Of a stretch of DNA of 64,000 nt, positions 8,501-16,049 are shown one piece after another. The position numbers were made by a program, and so were the translations under genes. The notes below the pieces were generated by a model. That model did no database searches and had not been told where the DNA came from. It saw only the letters and a list, made by a program, of their open reading frames with translations. The DNA comes from Actinomadura barringtoniae (GTDB lineage: Bacteria; Actinomycetota; Actinomycetes; Streptosporangiales; Streptosporangiaceae): NCBI RefSeq assembly GCF_017573505.1, contig NZ_JAGEOJ010000039.1:1-64000 (forward strand), written 5' to 3'. Positions within the stretch are counted from its first letter, which is position 1, and the number at the start of each line of letters is the position of its first letter.

Positions 8501-9796
8501 ATGGCCCGCTACCCGAACAACCGGCTTCGCGATCTTCTGAGCGAGGCCGGCTGGACGGGTGCCGCGCTCGCGCGGGCGATCAATGAGGTGGGTGGGGAAG
8601 CCGGTCTCGCGTTGCGCTTTGATCGCACCTCGATCGCCCATTGGCTGAGCGGCATGCGGCCGCGCGATGCGCTGGTCCCGGATTTGGCGGCGGAGGCGCT
8701 CACTCGGCGGCTTGGCCGGGCGGTGAGTGCCGCTGAGACGGGGCTGGCTCGGCGGGAGTTGGTTACCGCTGAGCCGCAGGAGTTGCCGCTCTTGGGGAGT
8801 GGCGGTGGGCGTGACGTCTACCGGACTGACGCGCTGCAGGTTGCCGGGTGGTCGGCGCTGGTGGCGCAGGGGGAGTCCATGGTGGCGGGGAGGCCTGCCG
8901 GGGGGAGAGTCGCGAAGGCTGAGCTGGACTCGGCCGCGGCGATGATGCGGATGTTTTCTGAGCTCGACGCCACGGTCGGGGGCGGGTACGCGCGGGAGAC
9001 TCTTGCGGGGTATCTCGACACGACGGTTGTTCCTTGGCTGCGGGCCAAGGCCAGTGCTGATGTTCGGCGCAGGCTGCTCGTTACGGCGTCGCGGCTGGCT
9101 TATCTGTGCGGGTTCATGTCGTTCGATGATGAGTGTCATGGGACGGCGCAGCGCTATTACCTGGCCAGTCTTCGGTTGGCGGCGGAGGCCGCTGACAGGT
9201 TGGGGTACGCGGCTGGGCTGCGGGCCTTGTCGGTGCAGGCCGAGTATTTGAAGCATTTTGAGGACGCGGCCAGGCTGGCGGATCGGGCGGCCGAGGCCGT
9301 TCCTGCGGAGGCGTCGCCGCGTGCCCGTGCTTTTCTGGCCGCCCAGCAGGCGACTTCGTATGCGGCGCTGGGGGATCGGCGTGCGGCCCTTGAGCATCTG
9401 AGCCGTGCCGAACGGCATATCGAGGCGGCCAGTGATTCGCCGTCGCAGGTGGTGAGCTACCACGCGGCGGCCATGGCGCACTCTCGGGCCAATGTGCTGG
9501 CGCGGTTGGGTGAACGTTCTGCGGCGATCCGCGACCTGACGACCTCGATCAAGCTCAGACCTGTGGAAGAACGACGGTCGCGGCTGGTGACTCTTGCGCA
9601 TCTGGCGGAGTTGCAGCTGGCCGAACGCAGGTTGGACCAGGCGTGTGCGACCTGGCATCAGTTCCTGGACGAGTATCCGGGCGTGGCGAGCGGGCGGGCG
9701 CGTACGGGCTACGCGACTTTGCGGTCGGTTACGGCCAGCTTCCCGCGGAGCTCGGCGGTCAGGGCGTTGCGGGGCCGGCTGGCGGCTGCTGGTTGA
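8501..9796 (+). CDS. HTH-TPR transcriptional regulator
   Basis: A 431-residue protein. Residues 1-75 resemble an XRE-type helix-turn-helix (LLSEAGWTGAALARAINEVG, then FDRTSIAHWLSGMRPRDAL), and residues about 150-420 are helical tetratricopeptide-like repeats (AQRYYLASLRLAAEAADRLG; RARAFLAAQQATSYAALGDR). Such proteins often regulate secondary metabolism or development in actinomycetes. GGAGG lies at good spacing before the ATG at 8501, which is preferred over an upstream in-frame start. Codon use is less GC3-rich than in the acyl-CoA dehydrogenase, as in the following gene, suggesting that these two share a history. It sits directly before an acyltransferase-like gene and near an IspH paralogue, so it may regulate that pair. 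Confidence 0.75.
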   Translation: MARYPNNRLRDLLSEAGWTGAALARAINEVGGEAGLALRFDRTSIAHWLSGMRPRDALVPDLAAEALTRRLGRAVSAAETGLARRELVTAEPQELPLLGSGGGRDVYRTDALQVAGWSALVAQGESMVAGRPAGGRVAKAELDSAAAMMRMFSELDATVGGGYARETLAGYLDTTVVPWLRAKASADVRRRLLVTASRLAYLCGFMSFDDECHGTAQRYYLASLRLAAEAADRLGYAAGLRALSVQAEYLKHFEDAARLADRAAEAVPAEASPRARAFLAAQQATSYAALGDRRAALEHLSRAERHIEAASDSPSQVVSYHAAAMAHSRANVLARLGERSAAIRDLTTSIKLRPVEERRSRLVTLAHLAELQLAERRLDQACATWHQFLDEYPGVASGRARTGYATLRSVTASFPRSSAVRALRGRLAAAG

Positions 9797-9889
9797 GCTT
9801 GGGCGTGCAACAGGCACCTGGATGCAACATAGGTATTCGCTGCTACGGCTTCTCGTGGGCAGGTTCACGGCGCTTACTGGTCTGGAAGG

Positions 9890-10621
9890 GTGACCCGACG
9901 CATCGACTGGGAGCTGGCGGTGACGGGACAGACGGCGTTCATCTTTCCTGGACGCGGGGCTTACGTTCCCGGCGCGCTGGCCGGGGTGGTGAGCGAAGAC
10001 GTCAGGCGGACGTTGAACGAGCTCGACTCGGTGGTGGCCGCGTATGGGCTGGCGCCGGTCTCGACGATGGTGGCGGGGCCGGGTGCGCCGAGCTTAGGGG
10101 AGCTGCTGGTCGCGGCGCCTGAACGCATTGATCCGGCCATCTATGCGACCTCTGTGTGCTTGGCGACGATTCTCGAGCGTGAGCGGGGGATCGTTCCGGA
10201 CGTGGTGAGCGGGCACCGGTTGGGAGAGGTCGCTGCCCTGGCGGTCGCGGGCGTGCTCACGGTGGGGGACGGAATGCGGGTGGTCTGTGAGGACGCGGCG
10301 AAGCGGTTCGGGACGCCGGTTTCTCTGGGGCGTCCGCGCGTCAGGTGTTGGTCTCCCAGGACCCGGCGGTACGTGACCTCGGGGGATGAGGGCTCGGGGC
10401 TGCTCTATGAGCGCGGGGCCGGGCCGGTGGGGTTCATGTCCACGGCACGCTTTCTGTACGCGGACGGGATCACGCGGTTCGTGGAATGCGGTGCGCGTGC
10501 GCTTCTGACCTTGCTGACGCTGGACTGCCTGCCTCGCGCGACCGCGTTGACCGCCGAGCAGGTGCTCTGCCCGACGTCGGAACGCCGCAGAGCCGGTCGT
10601 GCCCAGGCCGGGGATTGGTGA
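9890..10621 (+). CDS. Acyltransferase-like (FabD / PKS-AT fold) protein without catalytic serine
   Basis: A 243-residue protein related to malonyl-CoA:ACP transacylases and polyketide AT domains. The N-terminal motif TAFIFPGRGAYVPGAL corresponds to FPGQG. The nucleophile elbow reads VVSGHRLGEVAALAVAG, with Arg110 replacing the catalytic Ser of GHSxGE. The stretch after it is much shorter than usual, so the ferredoxin-like subdomain appears deleted, and the C-terminal FVECGAR replaces the usual FVExGPG. It is therefore unlikely to be a normal transferase; it could be a structural or regulatory pseudoenzyme, or a decaying gene. An internal GTG at 9920 with GGGAG before it is an alternative start. 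It lies between the HTH-TPR regulator and the convergent IspH paralogue. Confidence 0.65.
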   Translation: MTRRIDWELAVTGQTAFIFPGRGAYVPGALAGVVSEDVRRTLNELDSVVAAYGLAPVSTMVAGPGAPSLGELLVAAPERIDPAIYATSVCLATILERERGIVPDVVSGHRLGEVAALAVAGVLTVGDGMRVVCEDAAKRFGTPVSLGRPRVRCWSPRTRRYVTSGDEGSGLLYERGAGPVGFMSTARFLYADGITRFVECGARALLTLLTLDCLPRATALTAEQVLCPTSERRRAGRAQAGDW

Positions 10622-10666
10622 GGAGGGGGTGGCCTGGACGTGGCCGGCTCTGCGACGCCTGAGGGG

Positions 10667-11950
10667 TCAGACGGTCAGGAGCGGATCGTGAACGTCGGGC
10701 TGGTGGTCGTCGGCCGCGTTCTCGCGAACGGTCGTTCCTCCGGAGAGGCGGCGCGGGACGGTCGAGAGGGGGCCCAGGCCAGAGAGGGCGTCAGTTAGCT
10801 CCTCGACTAGGCCTGGCCGGGCGGACAGGGTGGGGACTAGGCCGACGGTCTGGACGCGGGCTAGCGACGCGGCGCTGATGTCGGTCAGGGCGTTCACCAC
10901 TCTTACGTCCGCGCAGGTCTCGGCGGCGATGTCCCTGGCCTTCCGGCAGTCGGCGTCGGTGTCGGCGTCCGTGCCCAGGATCAAGGTGACGTCGCTGGCG
11001 GACGCGACCGAACGGATCGTGTGGATGAGGTTGGAGGACGCGTAGCACCACGCGTCGAAGTGGTGTCCTGACAGGGTCGGAACGTGCTCCCGCATCGTTG
11101 CGACCAGGCGGGCGGCGTCCTCGGCGGGCATGCCGGGATCGACCACGAACGAGGTTCGCGTGCCGTTGAGCGCGTGGACGTCGGCGTCGTTCTCGACGAG
11201 GGTGGCCTCGTCCAGCAGGGAGTTCACGACGGCGTGCTCGGCTCGTCCGATCACCACGACGTCGTCTCCGCGAGCGGCGTAGCGTGCGGCGTCGGCTTGG
11301 ACCTGGGCGACCAGCGGGCAGGTGGCGTCCACGACGCGCATCCCGCGTTCGGCGGCCTCGGCGCGGACCGCAGCAGGAACGCCATGGGCGGGGAAGGCGA
11401 CCATGGACCCGGCGGGGACCTCGCTCAGATCGTCGGTGACGACGGCGCCGCGCGACGCCAGGGTGGCCAGGTCGGCGGGTGCGGCCTTCGGAGCGCCGAT
11501 GACGAAGAGCCGGGCCGAAGACTCTCCGGCGGCGTCCATCATCATGTGGAGTCCGCGCCGGCCGCCCGCGCACAGGGGAGCCGTGTCGACCACCAGCATT
11601 CGTCGTGACCGCACCGCGCGAATCCACGAGCGGACGAGGCGTTCGGCTGACGTGAGGCCATTCGGGTCGTCCTGCCGTACGGCGATGCCGAGCCCGTGCA
11701 CCTCCGCTTCCCTGTCCAGATAGGTGACGGTCAGGAGCAGGGAGTCGGAGTCGGTCGACCCGTCACGGACGGTCACCGACCCTTGCCGTACGGGCCGTTC
11801 TGAGGCGACCAGGTCGGCGGCCAGCAGCGGCGCCGCGTCGCACCGAACGGGGCCGAGCCGCGGATGAACGAATGATGTTGCCACCACTACCTCACCTGGT
11901 GCGATACCGGCTGCGGACAGCCGTTCACACGACAGGCTCCGATGAACCAT
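10667..11950 (-). CDS. IspH-like iron-sulfur protein with N-terminal extension
   Basis: A 427-residue relative of 4-hydroxy-3-methylbut-2-enyl diphosphate reductase. An extra domain of about 115 residues (MVHRSLSCERLSAAGIAPGE onward) precedes the IspH fold. The three cluster-ligand cysteines are kept: Cys127 (VDTAPLCAGG), Cys211 (VVDATCPLVAQV) and Cys302 (DAWCYASSN). His189 (PAHGV) and His239 (GRAEHAVV) also remain. However, the catalytic glutamate of the usual GHPEV is Val, the QTT threonine is lost, and the C-terminal GAS motif is altered. It is therefore probably not the housekeeping IspH, but a diverged reductase or a protein binding another diphosphate. The start at 11950 is set by GGAGGGTGATC. 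It faces the acyltransferase-like gene with 45 bases between stops. Confidence 0.75.
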   Translation of the reverse strand: MVHRSLSCERLSAAGIAPGEVVVATSFVHPRLGPVRCDAAPLLAADLVASERPVRQGSVTVRDGSTDSDSLLLTVTYLDREAEVHGLGIAVRQDDPNGLTSAERLVRSWIRAVRSRRMLVVDTAPLCAGGRRGLHMMMDAAGESSARLFVIGAPKAAPADLATLASRGAVVTDDLSEVPAGSMVAFPAHGVPAAVRAEAAERGMRVVDATCPLVAQVQADAARYAARGDDVVVIGRAEHAVVNSLLDEATLVENDADVHALNGTRTSFVVDPGMPAEDAARLVATMREHVPTLSGHHFDAWCYASSNLIHTIRSVASASDVTLILGTDADTDADCRKARDIAAETCADVRVVNALTDISAASLARVQTVGLVPTLSARPGLVEELTDALSGLGPLSTVPRRLSGGTTVRENAADDHQPDVHDPLLTV

Positions 11951-12109
11951 GATCACCCTCCGTGCCTCGATCCGGCCCCCGTCGGCTTCAGAGTGCATTC
12001 GACTACGGTGCGTGAGCATCGGTAGAACGCCCTGGTGAGGGCTTGATCGGTATACGTAGGTACGCGCGACACGCCGCGCGCTGCGCGTCGGCTCGCCGTG
12101 CGCTGGGTG

Positions 12110-13345
12110 CTATGGAGCGTCGGTGAACGGCTTGTCGGTGGCGGGGGAGAGGCGGCGCGCGCCGATGGGGATGGCGACGCCCTGCAGGAGCAGGCTGCCG
12201 AAGATGACGAACGTCATCACGCACAGCACGATCGCCGCGTCGTCGTCGCCCATCTTGTTGAACGCCAGCAGCCCGAACACGATCGAGGAGACGCCGCGCG
12301 GGCCGATCAGGCCGAGGAGCGTGCGGTCGCGGCGGCTCGCGGGGCTGCCGATCATGGACAGGTAGACGGGGAGCATGCGGGCGGCGGTCAGCGCGAGCGC
12401 GGCGTACAGCAGCCACGGCCAGGCCAGCGCGTACCGGAACACCAGCTCGATGAGCGCGCCGAAGACGAACCACATGATCATCGTGGTGACCACGCTGAGG
12501 TCGTCGACGGCGGCGAGTTCGGCGTGGGTGATGTCGGTGTCCACGGCGCGGTCGCCCATCCGCCCGAACTTGTACGCGATCCCGGCGATGAAGGCCGCGA
12601 CGAAGCCGTTGCCGCCCGCGCCCACGGCGAGTGCGTAGGTGATGAGCGGGACCAGGACCATGGCGATGCGGATGGCGGCGGTGTCGGTCCATCCGGCGGC
12701 GACGGACCTGCGCAGCGCGAGGCCGGTGACGACCCCGACGCCGACGCCGATCAGCACCGCGTAGAGGGCGGCGGGAACGGCGTTCGCCAGCGCCTCGCCG
12801 GGGTCCTTGCCATGCCCGGACACCCCCAGCATCACCAGCGCCAGCGCGAAGACGGGGGAGAAGATCCCGTCGTTGTAGCCGCTCTCGACGGCCAGAACGT
12901 GTCGCAGACGCCGGGGCAGCCGATCGTCTCTGAGCAGCGCGGCGGCGGGGGCGAAGTCGACGGGCATCACCACGCATGCGACCACCAGCGCGACGGCCCA
13001 GGACGCGCTGCCGAGCAGGAACAGGCCGAGCACGAACGCGGCGCCGAGCGACAGCGGGAGGGCGACGAGCAGGAGCCGCACGGCGACGCCGCGTTCGCCC
13101 GCGAGGAACCCGCCGCGCACCTCGATCGCGTCGACGAACAGCAGCACCGAGAGGATCAGCTCGACGAGCCGTTCGGCGATGTCGGTGTTCAGGTGGTTCC
13201 AGAGGTGGTCGCCGGTGACGAGCCCGGCGACGATCCCGCCGGCCACCATGACGACGGGACCGGAGACGTGCCAGGTGAGCAGGCGTCGCGACGCGAAGGT
13301 CCACAGCAGGATCACGATCAGGCTGCACACGATCGTCGGAAGCAC
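12110..13345 (-). CDS. CPA1-family Na+/H+ (cation:proton) antiporter
   Basis: A 411-residue polytopic membrane protein with about twelve hydrophobic segments. Core motifs fit monovalent cation:proton antiporters: VVACVVMPVDFAPAAALLRD and VLAVESGYNDGIFSPVF, which correspond to the ATDP and ESLxND ion-binding segments, and GLIGPRGVSSIVFGLLAF late in the protein. It is predicted to exchange Na+ or K+ for H+ across the cytoplasmic membrane for pH or salt homeostasis. The GTG start has no clear ribosome binding site, so the message may be leaderless. It is a single gene transcribed away from the ABC exporter operon. Confidence 0.88.
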   Translation of the reverse strand: MLPTIVCSLIVILLWTFASRRLLTWHVSGPVVMVAGGIVAGLVTGDHLWNHLNTDIAERLVELILSVLLFVDAIEVRGGFLAGERGVAVRLLLVALPLSLGAAFVLGLFLLGSASWAVALVVACVVMPVDFAPAAALLRDDRLPRRLRHVLAVESGYNDGIFSPVFALALVMLGVSGHGKDPGEALANAVPAALYAVLIGVGVGVVTGLALRRSVAAGWTDTAAIRIAMVLVPLITYALAVGAGGNGFVAAFIAGIAYKFGRMGDRAVDTDITHAELAAVDDLSVVTTMIMWFVFGALIELVFRYALAWPWLLYAALALTAARMLPVYLSMIGSPASRRDRTLLGLIGPRGVSSIVFGLLAFNKMGDDDAAIVLCVMTFVIFGSLLLQGVAIPIGARRLSPATDKPFTDAP

Positions 13346-13398
13346 CGGCCGAGCCTACTGGCATACGGTGACGAGATCATCGCGCCGCGTCATGCTCC

Positions 13399-13496
13399 GC
13401 GAGCCTTTCGTGAGCCCTCCCGTGAGCCCATTCCATGAGCCCTTTCCGTGAGCCCTTTCCGTGAGGTTTTCATGAGAAACTCCCGTGATCCCTTCC
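13399..13496. repeat. Degenerate 12-13 bp tandem repeat in a 356-base gene-free gap
   Basis: About eight head-to-tail units of consensus GTGAGCCCTTTCC lie upstream of the ABC exporter operon and behind the antiporter start. The central two units (13435-13460) are nearly identical; outer units carry one to four changes or a base deletion. The gap 13346-13701 holds no credible gene. Besides the repeat I see only an inverted repeat next to the ABC start. Confidence 0.75.
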
Positions 13497-13666
13497 GGAA
13501 TGGGCGTTATGGACGCCGACCGGATCGTCTATGGTTTGGTCTCGAACCGCCCCGGAGCCCTTGTGGCGAGGGCCATTGAGGCCCCTGAGGCGCCCTGCCC
13601 GGTAGGTCGATCATCATTTGCCCAATGTTCGGCTGACGGTTCCCCGGCCGCCAATCTGGATCTTTA

Positions 13667-13698
13667 AGTTCCTTGCGCTGGCGGCGACGTAGGGAACT
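13667..13698 (+). promoter_or_regulatory. Inverted repeat enclosing the leader of the ABC operon
   Basis: AGTTCC at 13667 and GGAACT at 13693 form a perfect 6-base inverted repeat 20 bases apart, and the right arm overlaps the GGGA that serves as ribosome binding site of the ATG at 13702. It could be an operator or an RNA hairpin that masks translation start. Confidence 0.35.
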
Positions 13699-13701
13699 CA
13701 T

Positions 13702-14661
13702 ATGCGTAGTGGGGCGGCGGTCCGGGCTCGCGGGATCACCAAGACCTTCGGCGACGTTGTCGCCCTCGATGATGTCGACCTCGAAGTGGACGCCGGGCAG
13801 ATCCACGGCCTGGTAGGACCGAACGGCGCGGGCAAGACGACGCTGCTCGGGTTGCTGCTGGGGCTGGCCGTCGCGGACGGCGGACGCCTGGAGATCCTCG
13901 GCACGCAGGTCGGGCGAACGCTCGCCGTCCCCGACGGCGTCGCGGGTTTCGTGGACGGGCCGGGCCTGTACCCCTCGCTCACGGCGCGCCAGAACCTCTC
14001 CGCCCTGATCGCGTTGCGCGGCTACGGCCCGAACGAGACCGTCGGCGTCGGCGAGGCGCTGGAGCAGGTCGGGCTGGCCGAGGTCGCCGACGACCGCGTC
14101 CGGGGCTTCTCGCTCGGCATGCGCCAGCGGCTCGGGCTGGCCGCCGCGCTGCTCACCAAGCCGCGCCTGCTGGTCATCGACGAGCCGGCGAACGGCCTGG
14201 ACCCCGCGGGCAAGCGCCACGTGCACCGCGTCCTCACCGATCTGGCCGGGAACGGGACCGCGGTCGTCATGTCCAGCCACCGGATGGACGACCTGGCCGC
14301 GCTGTGCTCGGAGGTCACGATCCTCGCCGTCGGCCGCGTGGTGTTCTCCGGGCCGGTGAACAAGCTCGCCGCCGAGAGCGGCGAACTCGACTACCGCGTG
14401 CTCACCTCCGACCCCGAGGCGGCCCACGCGGTGGCGTCGGACCTGGACGGGCTGCGTGTCGTACGACCACCCGGCGACGGACCGGACGGCGACGTCCTCA
14501 TCGTCGGCGGGCCGGTTCCCGTCCTGGACGAACTGGTGGTCCGGCTGGTCGGAGCGGGTGTGGCCCTGCGCGAGCTGTCGCCCGTCGTCGCACCGCTTGA
14601 GGCCGCCTTCCTGTCGCTGACCGGCACCGGGGACGAAGAGGAAGAGGGGAACGCGCGATGA
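13702..14661 (+). CDS. ABC transporter ATP-binding protein
   Basis: A 319-residue ABC-2-type ATPase. The Walker A motif is GLVGPNGAGKTTLLG, the signature is RGFSLGMRQRLGLA, Walker B is RLLVIDEPANGLDP, and the switch His lies in VVMSSHRMDD. After the nucleotide domain (to about residue 215) comes a C-terminal accessory domain ending in an acidic tail (GDEEEEGNAR), typical of exporter subunits. Its stop overlaps the start of the permease gene by four bases, indicating translational coupling. The cargo is unknown; the surface phosphoesterase downstream may be functionally linked. Confidence 0.95.
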   Translation: MRSGAAVRARGITKTFGDVVALDDVDLEVDAGQIHGLVGPNGAGKTTLLGLLLGLAVADGGRLEILGTQVGRTLAVPDGVAGFVDGPGLYPSLTARQNLSALIALRGYGPNETVGVGEALEQVGLAEVADDRVRGFSLGMRQRLGLAAALLTKPRLLVIDEPANGLDPAGKRHVHRVLTDLAGNGTAVVMSSHRMDDLAALCSEVTILAVGRVVFSGPVNKLAAESGELDYRVLTSDPEAAHAVASDLDGLRVVRPPGDGPDGDVLIVGGPVPVLDELVVRLVGAGVALRELSPVVAPLEAAFLSLTGTGDEEEEGNAR

Positions 14662-16022
14662 CCGCCACCGTCGAACGCGAGCAGCCAGAAACGCAGCCGG
14701 AGGCGCAGGCGGCGGTACGACCTGCCCCGCTCCTTCGCGGTTACCGGTTCGAGCTGGTCAAGCAGGTCTCGCAGTGGCGGATCAGACTGCTGCTGGCAGC
14801 GTGCTGGATCGGTCCAGCCATCTTCGTCGCGGTCGTCAGCGCGCAGACCGCGCTGCCCGCCGACACGGTCTTCGGCCGCTGGATGCACGCGACCGGCTGG
14901 GCGGGGTCGCTGGTCGTCCTCGGCTTCTCCTGCCAGTGGGTGCTGCCGCTGCTGACGGCCCTGGTCGCGGGCGACGTGTTCGCAGCCGAGGACCGCCTCG
15001 GGACCTGGCGCCATCTGCTGGTGGCGGTACGTTCCCCGCGCCGGATCTTCGTGGCGAAGGCGGGCGCCAGCCTGACCGTGATCCTGGTGATGGCGGCCGG
15101 GCTCTGCGCGTCCGGCATCATCGGCGGCCTGGCCGCAGTGGGCAACCGGCCGCTGGCAGGCCTGGACGGCCACATGCTCGCTCCCGGGGACGCTGCCGGA
15201 ACGGTCCTGCTCGCCTGGCTGTGCGCCCTCGCGCCCACGCTGGCGTTCGCCGCCGTCGGCCTGCTCGGCTCGGTGGCGCTGGGCCGTTCGCCGATGGGCC
15301 TGCTGATGCCGGTGCTCCTGGCGTTCGTGCTGCAGCTCGCGCAGATGCTCCCGCTGCCCGTGGCCGTACGGATGGCCCTGCCGAGCCAGGCGTTCCTCGC
15401 CTGGCGCGGGCTGTTCACCGACCCGGCGCAGACCGGGCCGCTCCTCATCGGCCTCATCGTCAGCCTGGCCTGGGCGGCCACCGCGACCGCGATGGCCTAC
15501 CGGCTGTTCGTACGCCGCGACTTCACCGACCTCACCTACGAGGGATCGGGACGCCGTGTTCTCACGGCCGGGGTGCTGCCGCTGGCGGTCATCGCCGTGC
15601 TCACGTTCGCGCTGGTGAACGTCGCGACCTCGGCGAAGGGGTCGGGGATCCTGCGGCAGAAGCTGCAGGACTCCCTCGCCGTCTCGTACGCCCACCTCTA
15701 CCGGCTGCAGACCAGCGAGCTGCACCGCCCGGCCGTCACCGAGGCGCAGCTGCGGGCCGGCGCGTCCTGCGACAAGGGCGGCCCCCGCGTCGCCGACGAG
15801 GGACCCGGCAACGACTGGCGGTGCGTGGTCACCTGGCATCTGCCCGGGGTGACCTCGGCGGGCTCCGCCATCTACCAGCTCGACGTCACCGCAGATGGGC
15901 GGTACGTCGCCGACGGCGATGGGCCGAAGGAGGTCAACGGCTACTTCCAGGTGCACACCTCGAGCGGGGACGAGCCCAATCCCCTCTGGCAGTTCGACGG
16001 CAACGTCGACCTGCTGGCCTAG
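14658..16022 (+). CDS. ABC-2 type transporter permease with extracellular C-terminal domain
   Basis: A 454-residue membrane protein. Residues 1-30 are cytoplasmic; about six hydrophobic segments follow (LLLAACWIGPAIFVAVVSA to VLPLAVIAVLTFALVNVAT, near residue 315). The last 130 residues are soluble, probably outside the cell, with two cysteines (GASCDKGG and WRCVVTW) that may form a disulfide. Pairing with the upstream ATPase by an ATGA overlap identifies an exporter. The large external domain is unusual for simple drug exporters and suggests processing or delivery of a secreted substrate. Confidence 0.88.
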   Translation: MTATVEREQPETQPEAQAAVRPAPLLRGYRFELVKQVSQWRIRLLLAACWIGPAIFVAVVSAQTALPADTVFGRWMHATGWAGSLVVLGFSCQWVLPLLTALVAGDVFAAEDRLGTWRHLLVAVRSPRRIFVAKAGASLTVILVMAAGLCASGIIGGLAAVGNRPLAGLDGHMLAPGDAAGTVLLAWLCALAPTLAFAAVGLLGSVALGRSPMGLLMPVLLAFVLQLAQMLPLPVAVRMALPSQAFLAWRGLFTDPAQTGPLLIGLIVSLAWAATATAMAYRLFVRRDFTDLTYEGSGRRVLTAGVLPLAVIAVLTFALVNVATSAKGSGILRQKLQDSLAVSYAHLYRLQTSELHRPAVTEAQLRAGASCDKGGPRVADEGPGNDWRCVVTWHLPGVTSAGSAIYQLDVTADGRYVADGDGPKEVNGYFQVHTSSGDEPNPLWQFDGNVDLLA

Positions 16023-16049
16023 CCCCGCGCACGCTCAGAAGGGTTCGCC

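Noticed and set aside
7244..9868. 874-codon minus-strand frame across the acyl-CoA dehydrogenase and HTH-TPR genes
   Set aside because: It spans two well-supported plus-strand genes and has only low-complexity Pro/Arg/Gly/Leu content.
9890..10621. Frameshifted polyketide synthase fragment
   Set aside because: The frame is open throughout, has plausible starts, and nothing else of a polyketide synthase lies on either side.
10667..11950. Housekeeping ispH of the MEP pathway
   Set aside because: Catalytic glutamate and other active-site residues are changed and an extra N-terminal domain is present, so a normal IspH role is not claimed.
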